Shown: positions 49,831 through 59,756, numbered from the stretch's first letter. The stretch is DNA of 64,000 bases from Chitinophaga sp. Ak27 (GCF_012726295.1 NZ_JABAOB010000005.1:1-64000); one strand, 5' to 3'. Notes: generated from the letters alone by a model not told the origin. Made by a program: numbers and translations.

Positions 49831-52800
49831 TTACAGGCCTATGCTGATACCTGCACGATAGATCCTGGTCTGTGGATAATTGATACCGGTAATGTTGTTC
49901 GTTTCCGGGTCACGGTTAAACTTCTTCATTTTGTCGATGGAGAAGAGGTTGAACCCACTCACAAACACGCGGATATTTTCAATACCGATGCGACCATATA
50001 AATTTTTAGGGACGATATAAGAAAGCTGGGCTGATTTCAGGCGGATGAAAGATGCATCTGCCAGCCAGAAATCAGCATACACGGAGTTACGCGGATCTTT
50101 TGAGTTAAATGCTCTTGGATAGATGGCATTGCTGTTATCTGGTGTCCAACGGCCATCATACAGCCATTGTGGAGGCGCTACCACAGAGCCTTGCATCTGA
50201 GGTAGGATCATTTGTTTGGCTTCAGTTTGACCAGCCCATACCAGGTCGAGTGCCAGTCCTTTATATTCCGCACCCATCGTAATACCGAAAACAATTTTTG
50301 GATAGGCAGATTCAGGAATCCTCACCTGGTCATCGTAAGTAATGAGGCCATCATTATTTTTATCTACCAACCAAAGATCACCTGGCTTAGCGCCTGCCAT
50401 ATGCGGTGATTTATCTACTTCTTCCTGTGTATGATAAATTCCTTTAGTTTGGAATACTACCCATGAATCGATAGGCAGCCCGGTTGATTTCTGGTAATCC
50501 GGGATATTGGGGGCTTCATCGCGGAACAACACTTTGCTTTTAGCATACGTGAAGTTAAAGCCTACATTGTACTTAACGGCCCTGGCTTTGCCGTTGTAGT
50601 TCACGATAAAATCGAAGCCCCTGTTCAGCGTTCTGCCGATATTTTCTGCCGGCAGGGTCAATCCTGTATACAATGGTACAGAAGCATTCCGGGGCGCGAG
50701 AATATCTTTACGCAGGTTGTGGAAATAATCCGCGGTTACGCTCAATTGATTATTGAAGAATACGGCATCCACACCTAAGTTCCTGGTATCCTGTTTTTCC
50801 CAGGTAATGTTGGTATTGGGAATAGAAGCCAGATATAGTGCAGTGGCCTCTGAATAATTGGGACCGAAGTAAGTATAATATTCTTTAGGATAGGAAGAGA
50901 AGTCAGACGACATATTGCTCACCAGTGAATACCTGGCCAGGTACATATACTTAGACACCGCATCGCTACCCATTACGCCCCAGGAAGCACGCAACTTCAG
51001 GTTATCCACAAATCTTACGTTATCCTTGAAAAACGGCTCTTCTGAAATGCGCCAACCAAGGGACACAGAAGGGAACATACCCCATCGTTTATTTCCGGGG
51101 AAATTAAAGGAACCGTTGTAACGGCCAACCACTTCAGCCAGGTATTTATCTGCATAACTATAAGATACCCTGCCGAGGTAGCTTTCGCGTCCATCCTGGC
51201 TTGCGCTGCCGGTAGCCACCTGGTCTACCGCACTACCGGTAAAAAGTTGGTCCAGCTGATCACTTACCAGGTTTTTGCGGTAAGCATAGGTCATCCGGTA
51301 GTTGGAAACGGTTTGCTCATATCCTGCGAAAGCATTGATGCTGTGCTTACCGAAAGTTCTGTCGAATGCCACTTTATAGAAGTAAGTGTTTTCGTTGTAA
51401 GATCTTTCATCCTGCGACAGGCTGAGAATAGCCGTGCTGGTCTTCTGGTTGTTGTAGGTGTTGGTGGATAAGCTATAGGTATATGCATCCCAGGGGCGGG
51501 TGAAATTCTTTTCACTTCTCTGGTGATAATCGAATGCGGCATAACCGCTCACAGATAAACCTTTCAGGATAGCGGGTAGCTGCCAGTCAAATCCGATCTT
51601 AGGTTGTACGAAGAGATCTGTTACGTTATCATAGCCCGGCGCAGATGACATCATCAGGTAAGGGTTACGTCCGTTTGAAATACCGGCGGAAGGTAAACCG
51701 TTGGTCCAGTGCACAGGGATAAAAGGATACATGCTCACGGTTTCATGTAAAATGCTACCGGCAGAAATAGCGGGGTATTTCCTTTCTTCCTTCCTCGCAG
51801 CGATATCGAAGGTGAGTTTTAAATTTTTGGATACAGAAGCATCAATATTGGAGCGTAAGTTGTAGTTCTTGAAATTTTCATCACTGTTGCTCCAGTTGCT
51901 TTGTTGCGACAGGTATTGGCCGGAAATAAAGAACTTCACGGCATCACTGCCGCCTCTTACAGAAATGCTGTGATTGGTTTGTGGCGCGTTTTTGCGGAAC
52001 ACTGCTTTCTGCCAATCCGTGCTGGTATAATTGGGATCGTTTCCTGCTTTGTATTTATCTATATCTGCCTGTGTATAGGGCAGTGTATTACCCTGGTAAC
52101 CATTCAGCTCATTATAATAAGTCATATACTGCCAGGAGTTAACGCGGTGTTCCATCCTGGTCAGCTGCTGGATATCGTAAGAGCCTTCGTAGGAAATAAC
52201 TGGCTTCCCTGCTTTTCCGCGTTTGGTAGTAATAAGGATAGCGCCGTTGGCAGAACGTACGCCATAAATGGCTGCAGACGCATCTTTCAGGACAGTAACA
52301 CTTTCAATATCATTGGGATTAATCCTGTCGATGTTCCGGTCGGGAATACCATCTACGATAATCAAAGGATCTACCCCGCCGCTAAAAGAATTAAATCCTC
52401 TCACGTATACGGAGGAATAGTCATCGCCCGGGCGGCCAGAACGGTTGTTGGCAATAACACCGGGAATATGCCCGGCGAAGGCATTGGTTACGTTGGCGGT
52501 AGGCACCCTGGCGATTTCTTCTCCTTTCATGGTAGCTACAGATCCAACGAGCGTGGTTTTCTTTTGCGTACCGTAGCCCACTACCACCACTTCCTGCTGT
52601 TGGCTCACCAACCTTTTCAATATAACGGTAACGAATACACTCTTTCCGATAGTCACTTCCTGTCTTTCCATACCAATGAAGGAAAACACCAGGATACCGG
52701 AGGAGGCATCGGGCATATTGATCTGGAATTCACCATTTTCTTTGGTAACGATACCGATGGAAGTTCCTTTCACCTGCACGGTTACACCTACGAGAGGGGT

Positions 52801-53271
52801 GCCATCTTCACCGGTTACCCGTCCTCTTACGGTTGTTACTACAGCAGGCTGGCGTTCAGCCACAGCAGCATTTCCTCCCGATGAAAGCTTCCGGACAACA
52901 ATTGTTTTGTCGATAATTTCATAGGTAATAGATGTGTGTTTAAAACATTGTTTCAACACTTCCTCTACGTTGGCATGGTTTACTTCGAGATCAACATTGC
53001 CGGTATGTTCCAGCAGGCTATTATTGTAAACAAAATTATACCCTCCCTGCCGGCTGATTTCTTTAAATACAGTGCTGAGAGGGGCATTCTTCAGTGAAAG
53101 TGTGATAGTCTGTGCATTCGTAGCGGCACCCGCCTGTATAATGAATGCCAGGATCAGAAACGTGGTCAGCTTCATTGTCAATCTGGTTTTGGCCCACAAT
53201 CCCTTTTGAGGTCGTTGCTGTGCGACATAGCAGCCATTCAAAAAAGTGGAATTACAAAGAACATTTTGCAT
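49831..53271 (-). CDS. susC: SusC/RagA family TonB-linked transducer (PUL 2)
   Basis: A 1146-residue importer. The start MQNVLCNSTFLNG, ahead of a signal helix at about 34-54 (ending TNAQ), is the extended N-terminus often seen in Chitinophaga-type SusC proteins. An STN domain follows (about 55-125, LKNAPLSTVFKEISRQGGYNFVY), then CarboxypepD_reg (about 146-222), the TonB plug (EVVVVGYGTQKKTTLVGSV, DPLIIVDGIPDRNIDRINPNDIE, LKDASAAIYGVRSANGAI) and the barrel ending RAGISIGL. The STN domain and linked sigma/FecR genes predict trans-envelope induction by the glycan. First structural gene of the alpha-galactoside locus. Confidence 0.95.
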   Translation of the reverse strand: MQNVLCNSTFLNGCYVAQQRPQKGLWAKTRLTMKLTTFLILAFIIQAGAATNAQTITLSLKNAPLSTVFKEISRQGGYNFVYNNSLLEHTGNVDLEVNHANVEEVLKQCFKHTSITYEIIDKTIVVRKLSSGGNAAVAERQPAVVTTVRGRVTGEDGTPLVGVTVQVKGTSIGIVTKENGEFQINMPDASSGILVFSFIGMERQEVTIGKSVFVTVILKRLVSQQQEVVVVGYGTQKKTTLVGSVATMKGEEIARVPTANVTNAFAGHIPGVIANNRSGRPGDDYSSVYVRGFNSFSGGVDPLIIVDGIPDRNIDRINPNDIESVTVLKDASAAIYGVRSANGAILITTKRGKAGKPVISYEGSYDIQQLTRMEHRVNSWQYMTYYNELNGYQGNTLPYTQADIDKYKAGNDPNYTSTDWQKAVFRKNAPQTNHSISVRGGSDAVKFFISGQYLSQQSNWSNSDENFKNYNLRSNIDASVSKNLKLTFDIAARKEERKYPAISAGSILHETVSMYPFIPVHWTNGLPSAGISNGRNPYLMMSSAPGYDNVTDLFVQPKIGFDWQLPAILKGLSVSGYAAFDYHQRSEKNFTRPWDAYTYSLSTNTYNNQKTSTAILSLSQDERSYNENTYFYKVAFDRTFGKHSINAFAGYEQTVSNYRMTYAYRKNLVSDQLDQLFTGSAVDQVATGSASQDGRESYLGRVSYSYADKYLAEVVGRYNGSFNFPGNKRWGMFPSVSLGWRISEEPFFKDNVRFVDNLKLRASWGVMGSDAVSKYMYLARYSLVSNMSSDFSSYPKEYYTYFGPNYSEATALYLASIPNTNITWEKQDTRNLGVDAVFFNNQLSVTADYFHNLRKDILAPRNASVPLYTGLTLPAENIGRTLNRGFDFIVNYNGKARAVKYNVGFNFTYAKSKVLFRDEAPNIPDYQKSTGLPIDSWVVFQTKGIYHTQEEVDKSPHMAGAKPGDLWLVDKNNDGLITYDDQVRIPESAYPKIVFGITMGAEYKGLALDLVWAGQTEAKQMILPQMQGSVVAPPQWLYDGRWTPDNSNAIYPRAFNSKDPRNSVYADFWLADASFIRLKSAQLSYIVPKNLYGRIGIENIRVFVSGFNLFSIDKMKKFNRDPETNNITGINYPQTRIYRAGISIGL

Positions 53272-53345
53272 ACTTTTGTTAAGGTTTGGATGTAAACAAT
53301 TGTCAGTCCCGAAATGGTTGTATAGTTGTACTGATCCAACAATCC

Positions 53346-53374
53346 ACCGGGCAGTGCCGCAAACACTACCCGGT
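53346..53374 (-). promoter_or_regulatory. Hairpin between fecR and susC of PUL 2
   Basis: 11-bp stem with one mismatch/wobble (53346-53356 with 53364-53374, 7-nt loop). On the transcribed minus strand there is no T run after it; on the plus strand there is one (53374-53378). It may stabilise or process the susC mRNA and uncouple it from sigma/fecR levels. Confidence 0.5.
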
Positions 53375-53415
53375 TTTTCGTTGCATCAATTTCTTGGTTG
53401 ATCTGAATGTTGGTC

Positions 53416-54609
53416 TTACTTTCTTACGATAACTTTTCTTCCATTGATCACAAAATGAACACCGCCGCTGATTTCCATGAACTGCAATAATTTTGATAAT
53501 GGAACATTCCTGGATATTTCCATACTATAGGAATCAGCAATTTTATCTTCAAATATTATATCTACATCATACCAACGGGCTATTTGCCGCATAATCGTTT
53601 CCAGTCCCATGTTGTTATAGGAAAACTTGCCCTCTTTCCAGGCCATCAGTGTTTCTATGTCAGCATGCGGTACTATCCTGATATCCTCTTTTACCAGCGC
53701 CTGCTGGCCAGGAGTCATCAACACATTTTTTCCGCGGTGAAACACCATCACCTTGCCTTCCAGCAAAACAGTACTGCTGGCTGTTTCATCGGCATAAGCA
53801 TTCACATTGAAATGGGTTCCCAGTACTTTCACTTCCATTTCTTGTGTTACCACTTTAAACGGCTGGTTTTCTTTCCTGGCTACTTCAAAATAAGCTTCCC
53901 CGGTTACTTCCACCACACGTTCCTTACCGGTAAAGCTGGTAGGGAAATGTAGAGAAGAGGCCGCATTCAGCCATACTTTAGTTCCATCTGGCAGTACGAT
54001 CTGGTATTGGCCGCCACGCGGTGTACTCACCGTATTATATACTACATCTGCTCCTGTACGATTACTGGTTTGATAGGCGAGCTGACCGTTATTCAATTTC
54101 ATTACAGCAGCTGCACCTTGCTGGGTAAGGGTCCCCCTGGCTGCACTGTCCAATTCAATATGACTACCATCTGTAAGCGTAAGAATGGCCTTATTACTTC
54201 CGGGCAATACGTCTGCTTTAGCAACCTGGTTGATTATAGTACCACGATGAGCAGCGGGCTTCCTGATTAAATAGGTAGCTGTTCCTGCCAGCAAGATGAT
54301 CATGGCGGCTGCAGCTGCCTTCCATATACGGGTATGTCTTTTAATGAGTGGCTGGCTGCTTTCCTCTTCAGTGAATACGGCTTCCTCTTTACCTGTTTTC
54401 CGGAGAATATCCTGGAAAAGCTGGTCCTTCCGGGATTTATCTGTCTGCCCCGTAAACGTCCCACTTTCCAATGCTTCTTCAATTACCGACAACAGGTCTT
54501 CCGAGTGCCCGTTTTCACGCAGGTGGTCAATTAATGCCCGCAAATCTTCCACAGGCAAGGCATTATTAAGGTGCTGCTGCAACAGTTCTCTCAGATGTTG
54601 ACTATCCAT
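53416..54609 (-). CDS. FecR-type anti-sigma factor (PUL 2)
   Basis: A 397-residue anti-sigma factor: cytoplasmic part about 1-92 (LREL, LRENGHSEDLLSVIEEAL), one membrane helix about 96-113 (AAAAAMIILLAGTATYLI), a periplasmic FecR domain with an N-terminal extension (TLTDGSHIELDSAARGTLTQ), VSTPRGGQYQIVLPDGTKVWLNAASSL near 195, VEVTGEAYFEVARKE, VLGTHFNVNAYAD, and a C-terminal DUF4974 domain (FSYNNMGLETIMRQIARWYDVDIIFE). It is 77 bp downstream of the sigma gene and 144 bp before susC. Confidence 0.93.
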   Translation of the reverse strand: MDSQHLRELLQQHLNNALPVEDLRALIDHLRENGHSEDLLSVIEEALESGTFTGQTDKSRKDQLFQDILRKTGKEEAVFTEEESSQPLIKRHTRIWKAAAAAMIILLAGTATYLIRKPAAHRGTIINQVAKADVLPGSNKAILTLTDGSHIELDSAARGTLTQQGAAAVMKLNNGQLAYQTSNRTGADVVYNTVSTPRGGQYQIVLPDGTKVWLNAASSLHFPTSFTGKERVVEVTGEAYFEVARKENQPFKVVTQEMEVKVLGTHFNVNAYADETASSTVLLEGKVMVFHRGKNVLMTPGQQALVKEDIRIVPHADIETLMAWKEGKFSYNNMGLETIMRQIARWYDVDIIFEDKIADSYSMEISRNVPLSKLLQFMEISGGVHFVINGRKVIVRK

Positions 54610-54686
54610 TGTAAAGCAAAAAGGTGAACGTTACTATAAAGACACCTGGAAAAAGCGGAGGTATGAGTGGAAATCAAAAAAAATTT

Positions 54687-55304
54687 TCAGCTGGCAAAAA
54701 AGGTGGCTTGTGCAAAAAAGCACATAAGCAATATTTCCAGTATGCTGTAGTGACGGAGGTAATCGCGGATCACGTGCAATGCCTTGTTCATATGGCTTTT
54801 CACCGTGTGCCGGGAAATGTGGAGGGTCGCCGCAATTTCTTCCTGGCTCATGCCGTGGTAACGGCTTAATGAATAAATAGTACGTTGTTGTTGGGAGAGA
54901 TGTTCAACGGCGCCAGCCACCTGTTTTTCCAGCTCATGGCAGAGCAGGTGCTTATCCGGGGCATCGGAGGAAACAATTGTATCTTCGGCATAATCCAGTA
55001 AATGATGGGTAAATGCCGTTGTCTTTATTCTTTTCCTGAAAACATTATAGATATGATTACGCGCAATGGTAAACAGGTATCCTTCAAAATTTTCAACACC
55101 TGCCAGCTTTTCCCGTTTCAGCCACAACTTCACAAACACATCCTGGGCCATCTCTTCGGCCATATTCTCTGATTTGGTAAGCGCCAGGGCTACCCCGTAC
55201 ACCGTATCCCAGTATTGGTCAAAGAGTACCCGGAAGGCTGCTTCATCACCCTCTGCCACCTTTTTAAAAATGGACGCTTCATCGTATAGCCGGACAACTG
55301 ACAA
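54687..55304 (-). CDS. RNA polymerase ECF sigma factor (PUL 2)
   Basis: A 205-residue ECF sigma factor. Region 2 is at about 20-90 (AFRVLFDQYWDTVYGVALALTKS, AEEMAQDVFVKLWLKRE, YLFTIARNHIYNVFRKR) and region 4 at about 125-185 (VEHLSQQQRTIYSLSRYHGMSQEEIAATLHISRHTVKSHMNKAL). The start is TTG at 55304; an in-frame stop lies four codons upstream and no ATG is available before conserved region 2. The C-terminus has a hydrophobic tail (ILEILLMCFFAQATFFAS), common in Bacteroidota ECF factors. It heads the alpha-galactoside locus. Confidence 0.92.
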   Translation of the reverse strand: MSVVRLYDEASIFKKVAEGDEAAFRVLFDQYWDTVYGVALALTKSENMAEEMAQDVFVKLWLKREKLAGVENFEGYLFTIARNHIYNVFRKRIKTTAFTHHLLDYAEDTIVSSDAPDKHLLCHELEKQVAGAVEHLSQQQRTIYSLSRYHGMSQEEIAATLHISRHTVKSHMNKALHVIRDYLRHYSILEILLMCFFAQATFFAS

Positions 55305-55461
55305 AAAATCTTTTTAGTGGAAACAGTTAGATAAGTAATCGTTTTGGTTGCTGTGCTAAGGAGTTAAATGTATAGATAAATCGAAGGCCGGTATTTGCAA
55401 AAATTAGCCGTTTATCATCAGATATTAACTGTACCTGTTTCGCAGTGGCTGAAGAAAGGGC

Positions 55462-55492
55462 AATAAAAAGGACTGACCTTCCAGGTCAGCCC
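55462..55492 (-). terminator. Rho-independent terminator after fumC
   Basis: 9-bp stem (55470-55478 with 55484-55492; one wobble), 5-nt loop, followed on the minus strand by a T-rich run (complement of 55462-55469). It lies about 25 nt past the fumC stop. Confidence 0.85.
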
Positions 55493-55518
55493 TTGCCATA
55501 AATATTATTATAAGTTGA

Positions 55519-56919
55519 CTATTTTATTTCGCCTACCATGTGTGCGGGAACTACCCACTCATCAAATTCAGCAGGGGTTACATACCCCAGCTTCACTGCC
55601 ATTTCTTTGAGGGTAGTGCCCTCCTTGTGTGCTTTCTGCGCAATTTCAGCTGCTTTGTAGTAGCCGATTTTGGTGTTGAGTGCAGTTACCAGCATCAGGG
55701 AATTTTGCACATGTTTTTGGATATTGGCTTCAATAGGCTCAATACCTTCTGCGCACTTATCGTTGAAGCTTACGCAGCCATCACCAATCAGGCGGGCAGA
55801 ATGCAGGAAGTTAAAGATCATTACCGGCTTGAACACGTTCAGCTCGAAGTGGCCGTTAGCGCCGCCTACGCTAATCGCTACATCGTTACCCATTACCTGT
55901 GCAGCAATCATAGTGAGGGCTTCGCACTGGGTAGGGTTTACTTTACCTGGCATGATAGAAGATCCCGGCTCGTTGTCGGGGATATGTATTTCACCGATAC
56001 CGGCACGTGGCCCGGAGCTCAGCATACGGATATCGTTAGCGATCTTCATTAAGCTCACTGCTACTGTTTTCAAGGCGCCATGTGCTTCTACGATAGCATC
56101 GTGTGCAGCCAGAGCCTCGAATTTATTTTCAGCAGTTACGAAAGGCAGACCGGTTAAACGGGCAATATTCTTTGCCACATTTTCTGAATAGCCTTTAGGC
56201 GTATTGATACCGGTACCTACGGCAGTACCACCCAGGGCCAGTTCGCTCAGGTGGGGCAGCGCGTTATTGATAGCTTTCAGACCATGCGTCAGCTGGGCTA
56301 CATAACCGCTGATTTCCTGTCCGAGTGTAAGTGGGGTAGCATCCATAAAGTGGGTGCGACCAATTTTCACGATATGTTTAAAGGCTTCTGCTTTTTTAGC
56401 GAGGGTGTCGCGCAGCTTGGTGATACCCGGGATGGTTACTTCCTGCAGCATTTTATAAGCCGCAATGTGCATGGCAGTAGGGAAGGTATCATTAGAGGAC
56501 TGCGATTTGTTCACGTCGTCATTAGGGTGAACGAATTTATCCTTATCTGTCAGCTGACCGCCGTGAAGCACGTGTGCGCGATAAGCCACTACTTCGTTTA
56601 CGTTCATGTTAGACTGGGTACCGGAGCCTGTTTGCCAAACTACCAGTGGAAATTCGTTATCCAGTTTACCTTCCAGGATTTCATCGCATACCTGGCCAAT
56701 CAGGTCACTTTTTTCCTTTGGCAGTACGCCTGCTTCCAGGTTGGTGATCGCTGCGGCTTTCTTCAGGTAAGCAAATGCCTTAATGATTTCTTTCGGCATT
56801 TTGTTGATATCCTGCGCGATCTTGAAATTTTCAATGGAGCGCTGAGTTTGGGCGCCATAATAGGCATTTACAGGCACTTTTACCTCGCCCATTGTGTCTT
56901 TCTCTATTCTGAATTCCAT
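55519..56919 (-). CDS. fumC: Class II fumarate hydratase
   Basis: Converts fumarate and malate in the TCA cycle; cytoplasmic homotetramer without an Fe-S cluster. The 466-residue length is standard. Motifs: TGSGTQSNMNVNEV near 97, HPNDDVNKSQSSNDTFPTAMHIA near 127 (substrate B site), GRTHFMDATPLTLGQE near 183 with the catalytic His and GSSIMPGKVNPTQCE near 317 with the catalytic Ser loop. It has its own promoter after the enoyl-CoA hydratase gene and its own terminator. Confidence 0.97.
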   Translation of the reverse strand: MEFRIEKDTMGEVKVPVNAYYGAQTQRSIENFKIAQDINKMPKEIIKAFAYLKKAAAITNLEAGVLPKEKSDLIGQVCDEILEGKLDNEFPLVVWQTGSGTQSNMNVNEVVAYRAHVLHGGQLTDKDKFVHPNDDVNKSQSSNDTFPTAMHIAAYKMLQEVTIPGITKLRDTLAKKAEAFKHIVKIGRTHFMDATPLTLGQEISGYVAQLTHGLKAINNALPHLSELALGGTAVGTGINTPKGYSENVAKNIARLTGLPFVTAENKFEALAAHDAIVEAHGALKTVAVSLMKIANDIRMLSSGPRAGIGEIHIPDNEPGSSIMPGKVNPTQCEALTMIAAQVMGNDVAISVGGANGHFELNVFKPVMIFNFLHSARLIGDGCVSFNDKCAEGIEPIEANIQKHVQNSLMLVTALNTKIGYYKAAEIAQKAHKEGTTLKEMAVKLGYVTPAEFDEWVVPAHMVGEIK

Positions 56920-56939
56920 GACTTAAACTTTTAAGGGTA

Positions 56940-56970
56940 CAAAAGTACGGCTTTAAGGATAGGGCAGCAA
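56940..56970 (-). promoter_or_regulatory. Promoter of fumC
   Basis: On the minus strand: TTG (complement of 56968-56970), 20-nt spacer, TACTTTTG (complement of 56940-56947, exact TAnnTTTG), 20 bp before the fumC ATG. Confidence 0.68.
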
Positions 56971-56971
56971 G

Positions 56972-57748
56972 CTATTCCCCCTTAAAATTCGGCTGTCTTT
57001 TCTGGATAAAGGCGGCCGCGCCTTCTTCCAGGTCTTTGGTGGCAAAGCAGGCCCCGAATTCCTTCAGTTCAAGTTCAAAACCGTCCACGTCTTTATCCAG
57101 TGCTGCATTGGCGCATTTGATCACCCGAGCAATGGCCAGTGGCGCTTTGGTTTGTATTTTCAGTAAGATGGTTTTGGCTTTTGGTAACAGTTCTTCGGGC
57201 TTCAGCACGTGGTTTACGAGCCCCCAGGACAGTGCTTCGGTAGCGGTAATCATGTCGCCGGTCATCATCAGCTCCATGGCTTTGCCTTTGCCAATCAGCT
57301 CTGTAAGCCGTTGGGTGCCTCCGTAGCCGGGGATCAGTCCGAGATTCACCTCTGGCTGGCCAAATTTGGCATTTTCACTGGCCAGGCGGAAATGACAGGC
57401 CATGGCCAGCTCACAACCACCGCCCAAGGCAAAACCATTTACCGCGGCAATGATGGGTTTTGGACAGGATTCTATCCGTTTAAAAATCACATGACCTTTT
57501 TTTGCCAATTCTTCTCCCTGCTTGCTCGACAGGGTAAGGAATTCGCTGATATCTGCACCGGCTACGAAAGCCTTTTCGCCAGCGCCGGTGATAATAGCTC
57601 CTTTGATGGTCTTGTCGCCATATATTTCATCTACCGCCAATGCCAGGTCAGCCAACACCTGCTGGTTGAGGGCATTCATTTTCTCCGGGCGATTAATCGT
57701 AATGGTCAGGATATTCTGCTCTATGGCTGTGCTTAACGTCTGATACAT
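56972..57748 (-). CDS. Enoyl-CoA hydratase/isomerase (crotonase family)
   Basis: A 258-residue crotonase. Oxyanion-hole segments AGADISEF near 63 and GFALGGGCELAMACHFRLASE near 104 are present, with the two catalytic glutamates in GGCELAM and FGQPEVNLGLIPGYGGTQRL. This makes a true 2-enoyl-CoA hydratase (fatty-acid or amino-acid breakdown) likely. The ATG at 57748 gives the standard length, while an in-frame codon at 57781 adds 11 unlikely residues. Located upstream of fumC, which nevertheless has a separate promoter. Confidence 0.93.
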   Translation of the reverse strand: MYQTLSTAIEQNILTITINRPEKMNALNQQVLADLALAVDEIYGDKTIKGAIITGAGEKAFVAGADISEFLTLSSKQGEELAKKGHVIFKRIESCPKPIIAAVNGFALGGGCELAMACHFRLASENAKFGQPEVNLGLIPGYGGTQRLTELIGKGKAMELMMTGDMITATEALSWGLVNHVLKPEELLPKAKTILLKIQTKAPLAIARVIKCANAALDKDVDGFELELKEFGACFATKDLEEGAAAFIQKRQPNFKGE

Positions 57749-57792
57749 GGGCCGTATTTTTAGTTTATCAATATTAAGCAATATTTGACAAC

Positions 57793-58974
57793 CTAATGAA
57801 TCAGCCCGATGGCAGTCTCCAGTTGCTTGTCCTGACCGAGATCCAGCGCCGCTTTATCATATTTCACTTCTACATCGGGGGAGAATCCTATCCCTTCATA
57901 AATTTTCCCATCCCTATATTTCAGCATCAGGGAAGAAGTATATACAAGGTTAATATAGTCTGTAGAGAACTGACCTCCATTAAAAAATAGGTTACCGGTG
58001 AGCGGACCATTGGCGCCCCAGGTGCGTTCTCCCACAAAATGTCCGTTAGGCAGGGACTTCACTGCCATGGTCGTCATCTCTGCCATACTTACGGACCAGG
58101 CATCTGCCAGCATCACAATAGGTGCAGTAATATTGCGGGCTCCTGTTTGCGGCGTTACAAACGCAGGCGCCCAGGGAGAATAGTCCAGGCGGCCATTTCC
58201 TTGTTTGGAACGGGTATAGCCAAAGTCCAGCTGCTTATCGATCATCCTGCCCAGCAGGAAATTGAGATCTTCCAAAGATCCACCACCATTACCTCGCACA
58301 TCAATAATGATTCCTTTGATATTAGCAGTATTCTGTAGTTTATCAAAGAAGTACTGTTCCACCCTTTTTACACCATTCGCCGTATCCGTTTTATACAACT
58401 GCTTCAGAGCAAATCCACTGAAGAAAAAATACAGGATATTTTGCTGGATAGTTCCCGATACTGCCACATACTGGTCTTTGCCATCCACAGTATTCGTAAA
58501 TCCTCTGATAGCGCCTCCCCGGTCAAGATATTTGCGTGGAATGGTATCGTAGAAATGAAAAATACTGATAGGGTCGTGGTAATCAGGGCTGGCCAGCTTC
58601 CGCTGGTATGCAGGATTGATGCTGAAAGAATCAGCCAGCCAGGTATCATTGAATGAAAGATCGTAGTGAGAGTCTACCAACCCAGCCGTCATCTGTTTGA
58701 AATAGGTATATCCTTTTCTTACATCATTAGAATCGTTTAGGTTGAGTTTTGCAAAAAGGGGTTTGTATTGTTTATATACGTTATCCCAGTTTACGGTATC
58801 AATATCCCAGAACACATAGTTATTATTCATACCGTTCCAATATGAATCAAATACTTCGCTGAAGTTGGCTGATATGGTATTACGGGGATCATTGATTTCT
58901 GGCATTTCTTTGCGGCATGCAACTCCGGTGAGGAACACCAGGCTTAAAATAATATATTTATTAAGATGTCTCAT
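57793..58974 (-). CDS. S41 family peptidase lipoprotein
   Basis: A 393-residue lipoprotein with lipobox LTGVAC (Cys20). The tail-specific protease core shows GIIIDVRGNGGGSLEDLNFLLG near 221, MLADAWSVSMAEMTTMAV near 288 (Ser296 likely nucleophile) and FVGERTWGANGPLTG. The N-terminal helical part (FSEVFDSYWNGMNNNYVFW near 38) is the Tricorn/CtpA-like prefix. The general-base lysine is not at its usual spacing (TTMAVKSLP has Lys305), so it may be a Ser-Lys type site. No PDZ domain is clear. It is 26 bp upstream... of nothing known: the barrel gene 59001-59756 precedes it on the same strand, so the two may form an operon. Confidence 0.87.
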   Translation of the reverse strand: MRHLNKYIILSLVFLTGVACRKEMPEINDPRNTISANFSEVFDSYWNGMNNNYVFWDIDTVNWDNVYKQYKPLFAKLNLNDSNDVRKGYTYFKQMTAGLVDSHYDLSFNDTWLADSFSINPAYQRKLASPDYHDPISIFHFYDTIPRKYLDRGGAIRGFTNTVDGKDQYVAVSGTIQQNILYFFFSGFALKQLYKTDTANGVKRVEQYFFDKLQNTANIKGIIIDVRGNGGGSLEDLNFLLGRMIDKQLDFGYTRSKQGNGRLDYSPWAPAFVTPQTGARNITAPIVMLADAWSVSMAEMTTMAVKSLPNGHFVGERTWGANGPLTGNLFFNGGQFSTDYINLVYTSSLMLKYRDGKIYEGIGFSPDVEVKYDKAALDLGQDKQLETAIGLIH

Positions 58975-59000
58975 CTTATCAGTATTACAAGTGAATGAAA

Positions 59001-59756
59001 TTATTCGGCAGTGACCAGCTCGGGATGGAAAATGTTTTTGAGATTAAACAGACATCCCGCCTGGATTACGTAGGTATCGTTGTAACGCGGTATCTGGTTG
59101 ATCATATAGTTTTTCTGTTGATCGGTTAGCCCATAATAATATCTGCCCTCCACAAAAATGCGGTAGCGCTGATGCAACAGGTATTCAACGCCAGCGCCTG
59201 CCAATAGGCCAAATTCTATACGGCTGTCACGACGGCTATCGAAGCTGTACTTCTCATTATAATTGTAAGCCTTCGCGTACTGGAAGTAGTCATAGGTTTG
59301 CTGATTATCCGGGATGTCTGGCCCTTCATCAAAAACATTGGCCATGGCTCCCTTAATGCGGCCACTGGCCCAATAGGCGCCATATCCGCCCAGGTTCATA
59401 AACCCTTTCAGCTTATCGCCGCCAAAAGAGAAATGCGCCATCACAGGCAGCTGGATATAACTATTGGTATTTTTTTGATAAATGCCTGCAAAGAAATGAT
59501 CCCTTTCCTGCTCGTAATTCTTCTGAATGTAACCCGGATCCGCTTCTACAGCCAGCCAATTGTTGAAGTGATATTGTAAGGGGATGCTCACCGTAAATCC
59601 GCTTAAAGCATCATATTTTGTATAAGCCCTGTAACCGGTGCTGGTATGCAGGTAATTTTTATTATATCCTCCGGAAACGCCTATCTCAAATTGGGCTTGG
59701 GCATAACTGGCACACAGGAATAGTAACGTGCTAACAAGGAATAGACTTCGTTTCAT
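59001..59756 (-). CDS. PorT-like outer-membrane beta-barrel protein
   Basis: A 251-residue protein: signal peptide about 1-21 (ending AQAQ), then barrel strands with FEIGVSGGYNKNY, VSIPLQYHFNNWLAVEADPGYIQKN near 50 and SYIQLPVMAHFSFGG near 92 (typical OMP_b-brl_2 strand), ending in AGCLFNLKN. The ATG at 59756 is preferred over an in-frame codon 12 residues upstream. It is 26 bp upstream of the S41 peptidase start, so the two are likely co-transcribed; function unknown. Confidence 0.8.
   Translation of the reverse strand: MKRSLFLVSTLLFLCASYAQAQFEIGVSGGYNKNYLHTSTGYRAYTKYDALSGFTVSIPLQYHFNNWLAVEADPGYIQKNYEQERDHFFAGIYQKNTNSYIQLPVMAHFSFGGDKLKGFMNLGGYGAYWASGRIKGAMANVFDEGPDIPDNQQTYDYFQYAKAYNYNEKYSFDSRRDSRIEFGLLAGAGVEYLLHQRYRIFVEGRYYYGLTDQQKNYMINQIPRYNDTYVIQAGCLFNLKNIFHPELVTAE

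Noticed and set aside
51901..52884. 327-codon plus-strand frame opposite susC of PUL 2
   Set aside because: Antisense shadow of a certain SusC gene; no start signal, no recognisable domain.
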